Notes: generated by a model from the letters alone, not told the origin. A stretch of 64,000 bases of DNA from Bradyrhizobium sp. CCBAU 051011 (GCF_009930815.1 NZ_CP022222.1:5064501-5128500); one strand, 5' to 3'. Positions 44,572-53,300 are shown, counted from the first letter of the stretch. Made by a program: numbers and translations.

Positions 44572-47538
44572 ATGTTGATGAAGCGAAAAGATGGATCCGG
44601 GGGCAGGGCGCGTTTGCAGGGAATCGCCGCCGGCCTCGCGTCTGATATTCTCGACCGCCGTACGTTCCTGCGGCGCTCCGGTCTGGCGGCCGGTGCGGGC
44701 GCCGCGATCGGCCTGATGCCGCTCGGCTCGGTGCGCAAGGCGCAGGCCGGCCCTGAGAAGGTTGGCGCGCCGACCGAAATCAGAAAGAACATCTGCACGC
44801 ACTGCTCGGTCGGCTGCACCGTGATCGCCGAAGTGCAGAACGGCGTCTGGGTCGGCCAGGAGCCGGCGTGGGACAGCCCGATCAACCGCGGCTCGCATTG
44901 CGCCAAGGGCGCCGCCGTGCGTGAACTCGTTCACGGCGACCGCCGGCTAAAATATCCGATGAAGCTGGTCAACGGCGAGTGGCAACGGGTCTCGTGGGAC
45001 GTGGCCATCAACGAGATCGGCGACAAGATGCTCGAGATTCGCGCCAAGTCGGGCGCGGACTCTGTCTACCTGCTCGGCTCCGCGAAATTCTCCAACGAGG
45101 GCGGCTACCTGTTCCGCAAGTTCGCGGCGTTCTGGGGCACCAACTCGATCGATCACCAGGCTCGCATCTGTCATTCGACCACCGTCGCCGGCGTCGCCAA
45201 CACCTGGGGCTACGGCGCGATGACGAATTCCTACAACGACATGCGCAACTCGAAGACGATCGTCTTCATGGGATCGAACGCGGCCGAAGCCCATCCGGTG
45301 TCGCTGCAGCACATCCTCTCCGGCAAGGAGCTTAACCGCGCCAACGTGTTCGTGCTCGATCCGCGCTTTACGCGTACCGCGGCCCACGCCACCGAATATG
45401 TCCGGTTCCGCGGCGGCACCGATATCGCCGTGATATGGGGCATGCTGCACCACATCTTCAACAATGGCTGGGAAGACAAGGAATTCATCAAGCAACGCGT
45501 CTACGGCATGGACCAGATCCGTGCCGAAGTCGCGAAGTGGACGCCGGAAGAAGTCGAACGCGTTACCGGAATTCCCGGCGAGCAGTTGAAGAAAGTTGCC
45601 GAGACTTTCGCAAAGCAAAAGCCATCGACCCTTGTCTGGTGCATGGGCGGCACCCAGCACACCGTCGGCACCGCCAACGTCCGCGCTTATTGCAACCTGT
45701 TGCTCGCCACCGGCAACGTCGGCTCGTTCGGCAGCGGCGCCAACATTTTCCGCGGCCACTGCAACGTGCAGGGCGCGACCGATATCGGCCTCGATATCGT
45801 GACGCTGCCGCTCTATTACGGCCTGGTCGAGGGCGCCTGGAAGCATTGGGCGCGCGTCTGGGAAGTCGAATACGATTATCTGCAGTCGCGTTTCGATGAA
45901 GTTCCGGCGAAAGCGGGCCGTCCGGCGCGCACCCGCAAGCAGAACATGGAGCTGCCGGGCATCCCGTGGACCCGCTGGTTCGATGCGACGCTTTCCAACC
46001 CTGATGACGTCGACCAGCGCGATGCCGTGAAGGGCGTGGTCGTCATGGGCCACGGCGGCAATACCGTGCCGCGCATGACCGAGATGGTGAAAGGCCTCGA
46101 AAAGCTCGAACTGCTCGTGGTCGCCGATCCGCATCCGACGACCTTTGCCGCGATCTCCGAGCGCAAGAACGGCACCTATCTCTTGCCGGCCTGCACCCAG
46201 TTCGAGACCTCGGGCTCGCGTACCGCCTCCAACCGCTCGCTGCAGTGGGGCGAGCAGATCGTCAAGCCGATCTTCGAATCGAAGGACGACTACGAGATCA
46301 TCTATCGGCTTTCGGCGAAGCTCGGTTTCGCCGACAAGATGTTCAAGAACATCAAGGTCGAGAACGATCGTCCGTCTCCCGAAGACTTGCTCCGCGAAAT
46401 CAACCGTGGCGGCTTCTCGACCGGCTATTCCGGCCAGTCGCCGGAGCGGCTGAAGGCGCACATGAAGAATCAGGGCAAGTTCGACCTGGTGACCTTGCGC
46501 GCCAAGGCAGACGAGCCCGAGATCGGCGGCGACTATTACGGCCTGCCGTGGCCGTGCTGGGGCACGCCGCAGATCAAGCATCCGGGCACGCATACGCTCT
46601 ACAACACCAACCTTCACGCTAAGGACGGTGGCGGCACGTTCCGCGCCCGCTTCGGCGTGGTCTATGAAGAGAAGCAGCCGGACGGTTCGGTGAAGAACGT
46701 CAACATGCTTTCGGAAGGCTCCTACAGCAAGGGCTCCGAACTGACCGACGGCTACCCCGAGTTCACTTACGGCGTGCTCAAGAAGCTCGGCTGGGACAAG
46801 GATCTCACCGCGGATGAACTTGCCACCATCCAAAAGATCGGCGGCAACAATCCTGATGGCGTCGGCTGGGCGGTCGATCTGTCCGGCGGCATCATTCGTG
46901 TCACGCTGGAGCATGGCGTGATGGCCTATGGCAACGGCAAGGCCCGCGCGGTGGCGTGGAATCTGCCCGATCCCGTGCCGGTGCATCGCGAGCCGATCTA
47001 CACGGCGCGGCCCGATCTGGTCGCGAAATACCCGACGCGTCCGGACGGGCGTCAGTTCCGCATGGCCAATCTCGGCTTCTCGATCCAGAAGGCGGCGGTG
47101 GAGAAGGGACTGGCCAAGCAATTCCCGATCATCCTGACCTCGGGACGCCTCGTCGAATACGAAGGCGGCGGCGAAGAAACCCGGTCGAACAAGTGGCTCG
47201 CCGAGTTGCAGCAGGACATGTTCGTCGAGGTCAACACCTCGGATGCCGCCGAGCGTGGCATCAAGGATGGCGGCTGGGTCTGGGTCTACGGCCCCGAAAA
47301 CAGCTCGAAGGCCCGCGTCAAGGCGCTGGTCACCGACCGGGTAGGGAAGGGCGTGGCGTTCATGCCGTTCCACTTCTCCGGCTGGTTCCAGGGCGTCGAC
47401 CAGCGCGGCAAGTATCCGAAGGGTGCCGATCCGATCGTGCTCGGCGAAAGCGTCAACACGATCACGTCCTACGGTTACGACCCGGTCACCGGCATGCACG
47501 AGGGCAAGGTGACCCTGTGCCAGATTCAAGCGGCGTGA
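44572..47538 (+). CDS. fdhA: Formate dehydrogenase, catalytic alpha subunit
   Basis: 988-residue molybdopterin oxidoreductase, exported by Tat (DRRTFLRRSG at 28-37, hydrophobic to about 58). The 4Fe-4S site uses C75, C78, C82 and C110. The residue that ligates the metal is Cys200 in ARICHSTTVAG, so the enzyme is the cysteine and not the selenocysteine type. A C-terminal molydopterin dinucleotide-binding domain starts near 860 (PIILTSGRLVEYEGGG). Oxidises formate to CO2 in the periplasm, passing electrons to FdhB. The next gene follows after 14 bases. Confidence 0.95.
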   Translation: MLMKRKDGSGGRARLQGIAAGLASDILDRRTFLRRSGLAAGAGAAIGLMPLGSVRKAQAGPEKVGAPTEIRKNICTHCSVGCTVIAEVQNGVWVGQEPAWDSPINRGSHCAKGAAVRELVHGDRRLKYPMKLVNGEWQRVSWDVAINEIGDKMLEIRAKSGADSVYLLGSAKFSNEGGYLFRKFAAFWGTNSIDHQARICHSTTVAGVANTWGYGAMTNSYNDMRNSKTIVFMGSNAAEAHPVSLQHILSGKELNRANVFVLDPRFTRTAAHATEYVRFRGGTDIAVIWGMLHHIFNNGWEDKEFIKQRVYGMDQIRAEVAKWTPEEVERVTGIPGEQLKKVAETFAKQKPSTLVWCMGGTQHTVGTANVRAYCNLLLATGNVGSFGSGANIFRGHCNVQGATDIGLDIVTLPLYYGLVEGAWKHWARVWEVEYDYLQSRFDEVPAKAGRPARTRKQNMELPGIPWTRWFDATLSNPDDVDQRDAVKGVVVMGHGGNTVPRMTEMVKGLEKLELLVVADPHPTTFAAISERKNGTYLLPACTQFETSGSRTASNRSLQWGEQIVKPIFESKDDYEIIYRLSAKLGFADKMFKNIKVENDRPSPEDLLREINRGGFSTGYSGQSPERLKAHMKNQGKFDLVTLRAKADEPEIGGDYYGLPWPCWGTPQIKHPGTHTLYNTNLHAKDGGGTFRARFGVVYEEKQPDGSVKNVNMLSEGSYSKGSELTDGYPEFTYGVLKKLGWDKDLTADELATIQKIGGNNPDGVGWAVDLSGGIIRVTLEHGVMAYGNGKARAVAWNLPDPVPVHREPIYTARPDLVAKYPTRPDGRQFRMANLGFSIQKAAVEKGLAKQFPIILTSGRLVEYEGGGEETRSNKWLAELQQDMFVEVNTSDAAERGIKDGGWVWVYGPENSSKARVKALVTDRVGKGVAFMPFHFSGWFQGVDQRGKYPKGADPIVLGESVNTITSYGYDPVTGMHEGKVTLCQIQAA

Positions 47539-47552
47539 GAGGAGAATAGATC

Positions 47553-48149
47553 ATGGCTCGCGTCAAATTTCTTTGTGATGCCGACCGTTGCATCGAGTGC
47601 AACGCCTGCGTGACGGCCTGCAAGAACGAACATGAAGTGCCGTGGGGCATCAATCGCCGCCGCGTCGTCACCATCAATGACGGTAAGCCCGGCGAACGTT
47701 CGGTCTCCATGGCCTGCATGCATTGCACGGACGCGCCGTGCGCCGCGGTCTGCCCGGTGTCGTGCTTCTACACCACCGCCGACGGCGTCGTGCTGCATTC
47801 CAAGGACCTGTGCATCGGCTGCGGCTACTGCTTCTACGCCTGTCCGTTCGGCGCGCCGCAATATCCGAAGGTCGGCAACTTCGGATCGCGCGGCAAGATG
47901 GACAAGTGCACCTATTGCGCGGGCGGGCCGGAAGCCGACTCGACGCCGGCCGAATACGCCAAATACGGCGCCAACCGTCTGGCCGAAGGCAAGCTGCCGA
48001 TCTGCGCCGAGATGTGCTCGACCAAGTCGCTGCTCGCCGGAGACGGCGCGATCATCGCCGAAATCTACAAGGAGCGGGTGATGAAGCGCGGCTACGGCTC
48101 AGGCATGTGGGGCTGGAAGACGGCCTACAGCGATTCACCGACCGGCTGA
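47553..48149 (+). CDS. fdhB: Formate dehydrogenase, iron-sulfur beta subunit
   Basis: 198 residues with four ferredoxin-type clusters: CIECNACVTACKNE (13-24), CMHCTDAPCAAVCPVSC (53-70), CIGCGYCFYACPFGAP (about 88-103) and CTYC ... CAEMCSTKSL. It wires electrons from FdhA to the cytochrome b. No membrane anchor helix, so it belongs to the Fdh3B type. Its ribosome site is GAGAGGAGAATAGATC. Confidence 0.93.
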   Translation: MARVKFLCDADRCIECNACVTACKNEHEVPWGINRRRVVTINDGKPGERSVSMACMHCTDAPCAAVCPVSCFYTTADGVVLHSKDLCIGCGYCFYACPFGAPQYPKVGNFGSRGKMDKCTYCAGGPEADSTPAEYAKYGANRLAEGKLPICAEMCSTKSLLAGDGAIIAEIYKERVMKRGYGSGMWGWKTAYSDSPTG

Positions 48150-48217
48150 TGCAACGGCCGCCGCGCCCCGGCGCGGCGGCACAAGCGTAATTCCGATAAT
48201 CGAAAGGCGTTGTGCAA

Positions 48218-49240
48218 ATGCCAGGCTCAATTTCAATTCTCAGGTTCGCGGTCTTCAAGCCGCTGTTCGCCGCGTTCGCTCTGCTGTTCGTTCTCGCGCA
48301 TCCGGCAGCCGCGCAGATCTCGTTCAAGCCGACCGCCGAGGCTGTTCAGGAAGACAAGCTTCTGAACGCGCTCAAGGAGGGCGACAAGATCTCCGGGCGC
48401 GTATCGATCCCCGATGGAAATGCTGCCAATCTGATCCAGCCCGCCGGGCGCGACTGGCGTGACTTCCAGCGCAGCAAGCTGCCCTGGATCGGCGGCATTG
48501 CCATTCTGGGAATGCTCGTCGTGCTGGCGATTTTCCTGATGGTGCGCGGACGAATTCGCGTGCAGCAGGGATTTTCGGGGAGGACGATCCTGCGCTTCAA
48601 CAGCTTCGAGCGCTTCGTCCACTGGCTTACGGCAAGCTGCTTCGTCGTTCTGGCGCTCTCAGGTTTGAACGTCAGCTTCGGCCGCACCCTGATCCTGCCC
48701 TTGTTCGGTCCGGACGCCTTTGCGGCCATGTCGGCCTGGGCCAAGCTTGCGCATAACTATCTGGCGTTCCCCTTCATGCTGGGTGTCCTGATCATGTTCC
48801 TGATCTGGATCAAGAATAACATCCCGGGCAAGCTCGATCTGGAGTGGATCAAGCAGGGCGGGGGGCTGCTGTCCAACGGCAAGCATCCGCCGGCCAAGCG
48901 TTTCAACGCCGGCCAGAAGGGCATCTTCTGGATCGTGATCATCGGCGGCGTGCTGATGTCGGTGTCCGGCTGGTTCCTGCTCTTCCCCTATCTGCCTGGC
49001 AACGTCACCGCGCTTCAGTTCTGGACGGTCATCCACGCCGTGATCGCGATGCTCTTCATCGCCGTAATGCTGGCGCACATCTATATCGGCTCGATCGGCA
49101 TGGAAGGGGCGTTCGACGCGATGGGTACGGGCGAGGTTGATCTCAACTGGGCCAAGGAGCACCACGCGCTCTGGGTCGAGGAAGAGCAGCGCAAGGCCAA
49201 TGCGCCCGCCGATAGCGCCCGGGCCGTGCCGGCCGAATGA
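48218..49240 (+). CDS. fdhC: Formate dehydrogenase, cytochrome b gamma subunit
   Basis: About 340 residues. It has a signal-like N-terminus (FAAFALLFVLAHPAAAQ), one helix at about 90-110, then the four-helix cytochrome b556 core with haem-ligand histidines in FERFVHWLTA, KLAHNYLAFPF and VIHAVIAMLF/LAHIYIG. It anchors FdhAB and hands electrons to quinone. The ATG at 48218 is used; a GTG two codons earlier (48212) is possible. Confidence 0.92.
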   Translation: MPGSISILRFAVFKPLFAAFALLFVLAHPAAAQISFKPTAEAVQEDKLLNALKEGDKISGRVSIPDGNAANLIQPAGRDWRDFQRSKLPWIGGIAILGMLVVLAIFLMVRGRIRVQQGFSGRTILRFNSFERFVHWLTASCFVVLALSGLNVSFGRTLILPLFGPDAFAAMSAWAKLAHNYLAFPFMLGVLIMFLIWIKNNIPGKLDLEWIKQGGGLLSNGKHPPAKRFNAGQKGIFWIVIIGGVLMSVSGWFLLFPYLPGNVTALQFWTVIHAVIAMLFIAVMLAHIYIGSIGMEGAFDAMGTGEVDLNWAKEHHALWVEEEQRKANAPADSARAVPAE

Positions 49241-49272
49241 TCCGGCCCGGCTCAAGTGAAAGGTGAAGTGAC

Positions 49273-49428
49273 ATGAAATCCTTTGTTGCGGCTGTAGCAT
49301 TCGCAGTCGTCGCTGCGGTCGGCGTCGCGATGGTGCTCAACTCCTTTCAGGAATCGAGCTCCGTAGCCTTTACCACCAGCGGCGCCAGGGTCGGCGATCC
49401 CGGCCATAATCTGATCGGCCCGGGCTGA
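49273..49428 (+). CDS. 51-residue exported or membrane peptide in the fdh operon
   Basis: Frame starting MKSFVAAVAFAVVAAVGVAM, a hydrophobic helix, followed by a polar tail ending GHNLIGPG. It follows fdhC by 32 bases with AAGGTGAAGTGAC ahead of the ATG and is followed nine bases later by the DUF971 gene. Too regular in position to be chance. It could be a small subunit of the Fdh complex. No family recognised. Confidence 0.6.
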   Translation: MKSFVAAVAFAVVAAVGVAMVLNSFQESSSVAFTTSGARVGDPGHNLIGPG

Positions 49429-49436
49429 CGCCGGCG

Positions 49437-49823
49437 GTGAGCGTGCCTGACGTTGCGCTGGCGTGGCCGGTCGAGATCCGGTTGCCGAAGGACCGCCGCT
49501 CCTTGCGTGTAGCCTTTGACGATGGCCGCACCTTCGACCTTGCCGCCGAATTGCTCCGGGTGACCAGTCCGTCCGCGGAGGTGCAGGGGCATTCCGAGGC
49601 CGAGCGCAAGACGGTCGGCGGGAAGCGCAACGTCGCCATTCTTTCGGTCGATCCGGTCGGTAATTATGCCGTCAGAATAGGATTCGACGACATGCACTCG
49701 ACTGGCATCTACTCCTGGACGTTCCTGCGCGAACTCGGCCTCAATGCCGAACGGCGCTTTCAGGATTATCTCGACGACCTCAAGGCCAAGGGGCTCGACC
49801 GCGACAGGCCGGGCGTACGCTGA
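49437..49823 (+). CDS. DUF971 domain protein
   Basis: 128 residues of the DUF971 family, the fold also seen at the N-terminus of gamma-butyrobetaine hydroxylase: WPVEIRLPKDRRSLRVAFDDGRTFDLAAELLRV, then VAILSVDPVGNYAVRIGFDD, then SWTFLRELG. The isolated domain is often encoded near Mrp and Fe-S or molybdoenzyme genes; its role may lie in cofactor assembly. GTG start at 49437, 9 bases after the small peptide. Confidence 0.82.
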   Translation: MSVPDVALAWPVEIRLPKDRRSLRVAFDDGRTFDLAAELLRVTSPSAEVQGHSEAERKTVGGKRNVAILSVDPVGNYAVRIGFDDMHSTGIYSWTFLRELGLNAERRFQDYLDDLKAKGLDRDRPGVR

Positions 49824-49835
49824 GGGCCGGCGGGA

Positions 49836-51170
49836 ATGGCAGCCAGGGATTCGGCGAAAGCTTCCCATCGCAACATTGGCCGGCCGGCGCTTTCGGTGCT
49901 TTTAGCCGGGTGGATCGCGCTGCCGGTCTGTACAACGGCCGCCTTGGCGCAGATGCGCGGACATGGTGGGCCAGTGCGGGCGCTGGCGATCTCGGCCGAC
50001 GGGCAAAGCGCGATCTCCGGCAGCTTCGATTCGACCGCGATCCGCTGGTCGCTGACGCGCAATGCGGCCGAGCAGGTGCTTCGTTTCCATGCCGACGCCG
50101 TCAATGCGGTCGCGCTGCTCGGGGACAAACGCGCGGCGACCGCCGGTGCCGATGGCCGCATTGCGATCTGGACGTTTGGCAAGACCGAACCCGACGCAGT
50201 GTTCGAGGGGCACACGGCGCCAATCGTCGCGCTAGCAACATCTCCCGATGGCGCAACGCTGGCATCGGCCTCGTGGGATCGCACGGTGCGGCTCTGGCCG
50301 CTCGCGGGCGGCGCGCCGCGCGTGCTCGATGAGCATACGCAGAACGTCAACGGCGTGGCGTTTACGCCCGATGGCCGCGCTCTGGTCAGCGTCAGCTACG
50401 ACCTCAGCGTTCGCATCTGGCCGCTATCGGGCGCGCAGCCGCCGACTGTCGTGGCAATGCCCACTCCACTCAACGCCGTGGCCGCCGGCGCCGACGGTGA
50501 AATCGCGGTCGGCGGCGCCGACGGCAAAATCTACTTCCTGACTGCAAGCGGCGCGCGCGCCGGCGAGGTTGCCGCAGGGCCAAGGCCGGTGATCTCGATT
50601 GCGATTTCCCCCGACGGCGCGCGTGTGGCCGCAGCTAGCATCGGTGGCACGGTCGCGGTGATCGATCGCAAGACGCGCACGCTGGCGCGGACCCTGGTCG
50701 GTCCGGGGCTGCCGGTCTGGTCGGTGGCCTTCTCGCCGGATAGCCGCACGCTGCTCACCGGCGGCGCCGATAACATCATCCGGCGCTGGAACGCGGCGAC
50801 GGGCGAGCCGGTCGATCCGATTCTCATGGAGACGGCGGGCGATCCGCTCGCCGCCTATGCTGGCGATCGCGGCGCGGAGATTTTTCGCGCCTGTGTCGCT
50901 TGCCATACGCTTGGCGCCGATCAGGCCAACCGCGCAGGTCCTACGCTTGCCGGAATTTTCGGCCGGCGTATCGCGACCGCGCCGGGCTATAATTTTTCCG
51001 AGGCGCTCAAGCAACTCGATATCGTCTGGACGCCGGAGACGGTTTCCAAACTGTTCGAGGTCGGGCCGCAGGCCTACACGCCCGGCACCAAGATGCCGGA
51101 GCAGCGTATCGGTTCGGAGCAGGATCGCGCCGCGCTGGTGCAATTCCTCGAACGGGCGACAAAGCGATAG
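49836..51170 (+). CDS. WD40 beta-propeller fused to cytochrome c
   Basis: 444 residues. A signal peptide (VLLAGWIALPVCTTAALAQ, about 20-39) precedes seven or so WD-like repeats (for example TLASASWDRTVRLWPL and LLTGGADNIIRRWNA) covering about 40-322, then a C-terminal cytochrome c domain with CVACH (353-357) and the distal Met region GTKMPEQRIGS. A secreted redox protein with a propeller for docking. Placed after DUF971, it may be an electron acceptor or partner of the Fdh complex; that is inference. Confidence 0.82.
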   Translation: MAARDSAKASHRNIGRPALSVLLAGWIALPVCTTAALAQMRGHGGPVRALAISADGQSAISGSFDSTAIRWSLTRNAAEQVLRFHADAVNAVALLGDKRAATAGADGRIAIWTFGKTEPDAVFEGHTAPIVALATSPDGATLASASWDRTVRLWPLAGGAPRVLDEHTQNVNGVAFTPDGRALVSVSYDLSVRIWPLSGAQPPTVVAMPTPLNAVAAGADGEIAVGGADGKIYFLTASGARAGEVAAGPRPVISIAISPDGARVAAASIGGTVAVIDRKTRTLARTLVGPGLPVWSVAFSPDSRTLLTGGADNIIRRWNAATGEPVDPILMETAGDPLAAYAGDRGAEIFRACVACHTLGADQANRAGPTLAGIFGRRIATAPGYNFSEALKQLDIVWTPETVSKLFEVGPQAYTPGTKMPEQRIGSEQDRAALVQFLERATKR

Positions 51171-51188
51171 CGCGAAGCGGCGCGACGA

Positions 51189-51416
51189 TTACTCCGGGTG
51201 CGTCAAATGTTTCACGGGCGCCGAGAAGACCAGCGACATATCCTCGTATTCCTCGATCGGAAGCTTGGTTACGCCCGCGGAGGCCGGAGATTTCTTCGAC
51301 AACGCCACGCCGGTGGTTACGGTAGAACGTTCATGGGAAATTGAGTACGAGCGCATCGTGGTTACGACAGCGAGCAGGGCGACTGCCACGAATCCGGAAA
51401 TCAACAGACGCTTCAT
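51189..51416 (-). CDS. Small exported/membrane protein
   Basis: 75 residues: one N-terminal hydrophobic segment (LLISGFVAVALLAVVTTM), then a polar region with KLPIEEYEDMSLVF. No family recognised. It converges on the WD40-cytochrome gene. GGAG is present before the ATG. Upstream, 51417-51641 (225 bases) shows nothing else. Confidence 0.6.
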   Translation of the reverse strand: MKRLLISGFVAVALLAVVTTMRSYSISHERSTVTTGVALSKKSPASAGVTKLPIEEYEDMSLVFSAPVKHLTHPE

Positions 51417-51641
51417 GGAAAACTCCGTTGGTTCGAAATGCAGTGTGGCTTACACCCCCCGCATTACGGCCAACGGTCACGCCTGAATGTGGTCTGCGTC
51501 ACCTATCACGATCTTGTTTTTGACAATTGAATCGGTTCCCTCGCGCCGAATGAGACATTGAATCGCCGCCTCTGGTTGCCGAGCCGGTGATTGTCGCGGC
51601 AGCGCTGTCCCCGGCGAATTGCGCGCGTGAATCGAATTTGT

Positions 51642-51869
51642 CTACGGCGCAGGGCGACGGCCGGTGCGCGGATTGAGCGGACCCGTCGGCCGCCGCCGCA
51701 ATGCTTCCGGCAAAAACTCCTCGTCTGGGTCGGGCACAGCGTTGGCACGGACGTCCGCCGCGGACTGGGCCCGTTCGTGCGGAGTCTGGTTGTCGTTGAA
51801 TCGTCGCTTCACGTCGACGCCGTCAACCGGATCGTTGACGCCGTGCTGAATGTCTCTGAAGTCGCCCAT
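51642..51869 (-). CDS. Small acidic-to-basic hypothetical protein
   Basis: 75 residues with no hydrophobic segment: DVKRRFNDNQTPHERAQSA, then PDPDEEFLPEALRRRP and a basic Pro-rich end. AGGGAGGATTTC directly precedes the ATG on the minus strand, an excellent ribosome site that makes translation likely. Probably a disordered cytoplasmic protein. Function unknown. Confidence 0.6.
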   Translation of the reverse strand: MGDFRDIQHGVNDPVDGVDVKRRFNDNQTPHERAQSAADVRANAVPDPDEEFLPEALRRRPTGPLNPRTGRRPAP

Positions 51870-52079
51870 GAAATCCTCCCTGAGCGCTTACCGATCTGCA
51901 TGCTCGCAAACGCGATCTGGCGAACGGTGTTCTACGGTATCCGCGAGAAGCTGCGCTAAATTGAGCGTCAAATGGAACCGTCGCTCCCGCGCTCGATTGA
52001 TTCCAGGCAACCGCGAGATGGAGCGGCAGACGAGCGAAAAGGCATAATCGGGTAATCGACGGGAATTTAGGAGAATGTG

Positions 52080-52229
52080 ATGGGACTTGAGGCCGTGTAT
52101 TTCATCGGAGCGTTCGTGCTTCTTACCGCGCTGATCTATGGAACGTTGAGCTATCGTTATCGCAACAGGGCGGCAACGGACGCGGGCGAGGAAATCGTGC
52201 GAGAGCGGTATCGGCAGAATCAGGGCTGA
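52080..52229 (+). CDS. 49-residue single-pass membrane protein
   Basis: Frame MGLEAVYFIGAFVLLTALIYG (one membrane helix) followed by a charged cytoplasmic tail (YRYRNRAATDAGEEIVRERY). TTAGGAGAATGTG precedes the ATG, a strong ribosome site. A GGAAC-N16-GATT sequence begins at 51974, a weak promoter-like match. A REP-like palindrome follows 30 bases after the stop. Function unknown. Confidence 0.6.
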   Translation: MGLEAVYFIGAFVLLTALIYGTLSYRYRNRAATDAGEEIVRERYRQNQG

Positions 52230-52258
52230 CGCGCGGGGAGACAAGGAGTGACGGCTTC

Positions 52259-52336
52259 GTAGCCGGATGAGCGGAGCGACATCCGGGACATAGTGGCCGA
52301 GACTATCCCGGATATTGCTGCGTTTATCCGGGCTAA
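52259..52336. repeat. REP-like palindromic element
   Basis: An imperfect 78-base inverted repeat: GTAGCCGGATGAGCGGAGCG ... ACATCCGGGA at the left and TCCCGGATAT ... TTATCCGGGCTAAC at the right. The sequence type is the dispersed extragenic palindrome frequent in bradyrhizobial genomes. It lies between two converging small genes, the usual location. Confidence 0.75.
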
Positions 52337-52346
52337 CTGATCCTGA

Positions 52347-52574
52347 TCACGGCACGCTTTGGGAGTCCTTGGCGCCGAGTGCGGTCTTGTTGCCGGCGTC
52401 GCGACCGGGGACGCTGACATGAACCTCGTGACCCTGCCGGAGCGCGAGTGAGGCAGCCGCAACGGCCGCTTCGAACGCTGCTTCCTTGGTATCGTAGCTG
52501 TGCGGCGCACTCCCGTCGTGGAGAACAGTCCAGCCGTCCGGCTTGGAAACGATCATGTATTCGGCCAATCCCAT
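52347..52574 (-). CDS. DUF2188-like small protein
   Basis: 75 residues: YMIVSKPDGWTVLHDGSA then YDTKEAAFEAAVAAASLALRQGHEVHVSVPG, the beta-beta-alpha-beta pattern of DUF2188. Such short stress proteins are of unknown function. AAGGAGGCTTCG precedes the ATG. A perfect EcfG promoter match lies 28 bases upstream (52602-52626), which puts it in the general stress response. Confidence 0.75.
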   Translation of the reverse strand: MGLAEYMIVSKPDGWTVLHDGSAPHSYDTKEAAFEAAVAAASLALRQGHEVHVSVPGRDAGNKTALGAKDSQSVP

Positions 52575-52601
52575 CGAAGCCTCCTTGCTGTTCGCAAGGG
52601 C

Positions 52602-52626
52602 AACGTGGAAGCCCGTTCACCGTTCC
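52602..52626 (-). promoter_or_regulatory. EcfG promoter, perfect match, for DUF2188 gene
   Basis: On the minus strand GGAAC (52626-52622), 16-base spacer, CGTT (52605-52602). Confidence 0.65.
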
Positions 52627-52677
52627 GATAGGCGCGCAGGCTTGCCGCGTCGCGGGCGTGTCTTGGCGAAGGCCGGA

Positions 52678-52872
52678 TCAGGTTTTGGGTGGACGCCCGC
52701 GTTTCGCGAACAGAAGTCCTTGCATGTCAGCGGCCTTCTGGAGAAGACCTGCGCGCTTCAGCGCCTCGCTTCGGGCAGGACCATGGGGCATCGCGCGCGC
52801 CTGCTCCAAGGCCGCCAGCGCCTCGGTTTGCAACTCGTGTTGGGGCCGGACGTCGTCCTTCCTTTTGTCCAT
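52678..52872 (-). CDS. Small protein with AT-hook-like tail
   Basis: 64 residues, charged and helical (ELQTEALAALEQARAMP, ARSEALKRAGLLQKAADMQG), ending FAKRGRPPKT. The KRGRPPK tail resembles an AT-hook, which binds the minor groove of A+T-rich DNA. No homologue named. The ribosome site is weak. Confidence 0.5.
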   Translation of the reverse strand: MDKRKDDVRPQHELQTEALAALEQARAMPHGPARSEALKRAGLLQKAADMQGLLFAKRGRPPKT

Positions 52873-53048
52873 CCGAAAAGCGTAGGAGCGGGGCCTTCGC
52901 CTGTCTGTTCGGTTCCGTACGTTGGAACCAGAGGTGGAGGGGTTATTCCCCAGGAACCAAATCGTGAGCTTGCCGCTTCCACCTTCGGATCTTCAAACCC
53001 GACCGGCGTCACTGGCGGGCGCTGCTCCCGGTGGATGGAGGATTGCGA

Positions 53049-53219
53049 ATGCTCGAAGAGAAACTGAAGGAGTCGATTGTCGCAGAGCTGAAAAGGCAAG
53101 CGGCAAATGATCCGAAATCGCTCAGCATCGAGAGCTCCGACGGTCTCGTCGTCAAGGGCAAGATCGATCTCGACGATCTTGTAACGGTGATTGCAGGCGC
53201 CGTTGCTGGAGGGCCGTAA
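53049..53219 (+). CDS. 56-residue hypothetical protein
   Basis: MLEEKLKESIVAELKRQAAND, an amphipathic helix, then SSDGLVVKGKIDLDDLVTVIAGAVAGG. GGAGGATTGCGA precedes the ATG. A GGAAC-N16-CGCT promoter-like match (52953-52977; one mismatch to EcfG) is 71 bases upstream. Family not recognised. Confidence 0.55.
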   Translation: MLEEKLKESIVAELKRQAANDPKSLSIESSDGLVVKGKIDLDDLVTVIAGAVAGGP

Positions 53220-53250
53220 CGGCCCGCCGTCAGCCGGGCAAGCCGTATCA

Positions 53251-53275
53251 GGAACGGAGCGGGGCGCCGGACGTT
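53251..53275 (+). promoter_or_regulatory. EcfG promoter, perfect match, for the 78-residue gene
   Basis: GGAAC (53251-53255), 16-base spacer, CGTT (53272-53275), 25 bases before the start codon of the next gene. Confidence 0.65.
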
Positions 53276-53300
53276 TTCCAACAAACGGATTGAACGCAAG

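Noticed and set aside
44947..47529. Long open frame of 860 codons on the strand opposite fdhA
   Set aside because: It mirrors fdhA's codon bias in GC-rich DNA, has no recognisable domain or ribosome site, and fdhA is certain.
44572..47538. Possible selenocysteine formate dehydrogenase
   Set aside because: The active-site codon is TGT/TGC-type Cys (residue 200) and no in-frame TGA occurs.
52924..52947. GGAAC upstream of the 56-residue gene as an EcfG promoter
   Set aside because: The following GTT is only about 13 bases away, too close for the 16-17 base spacer.
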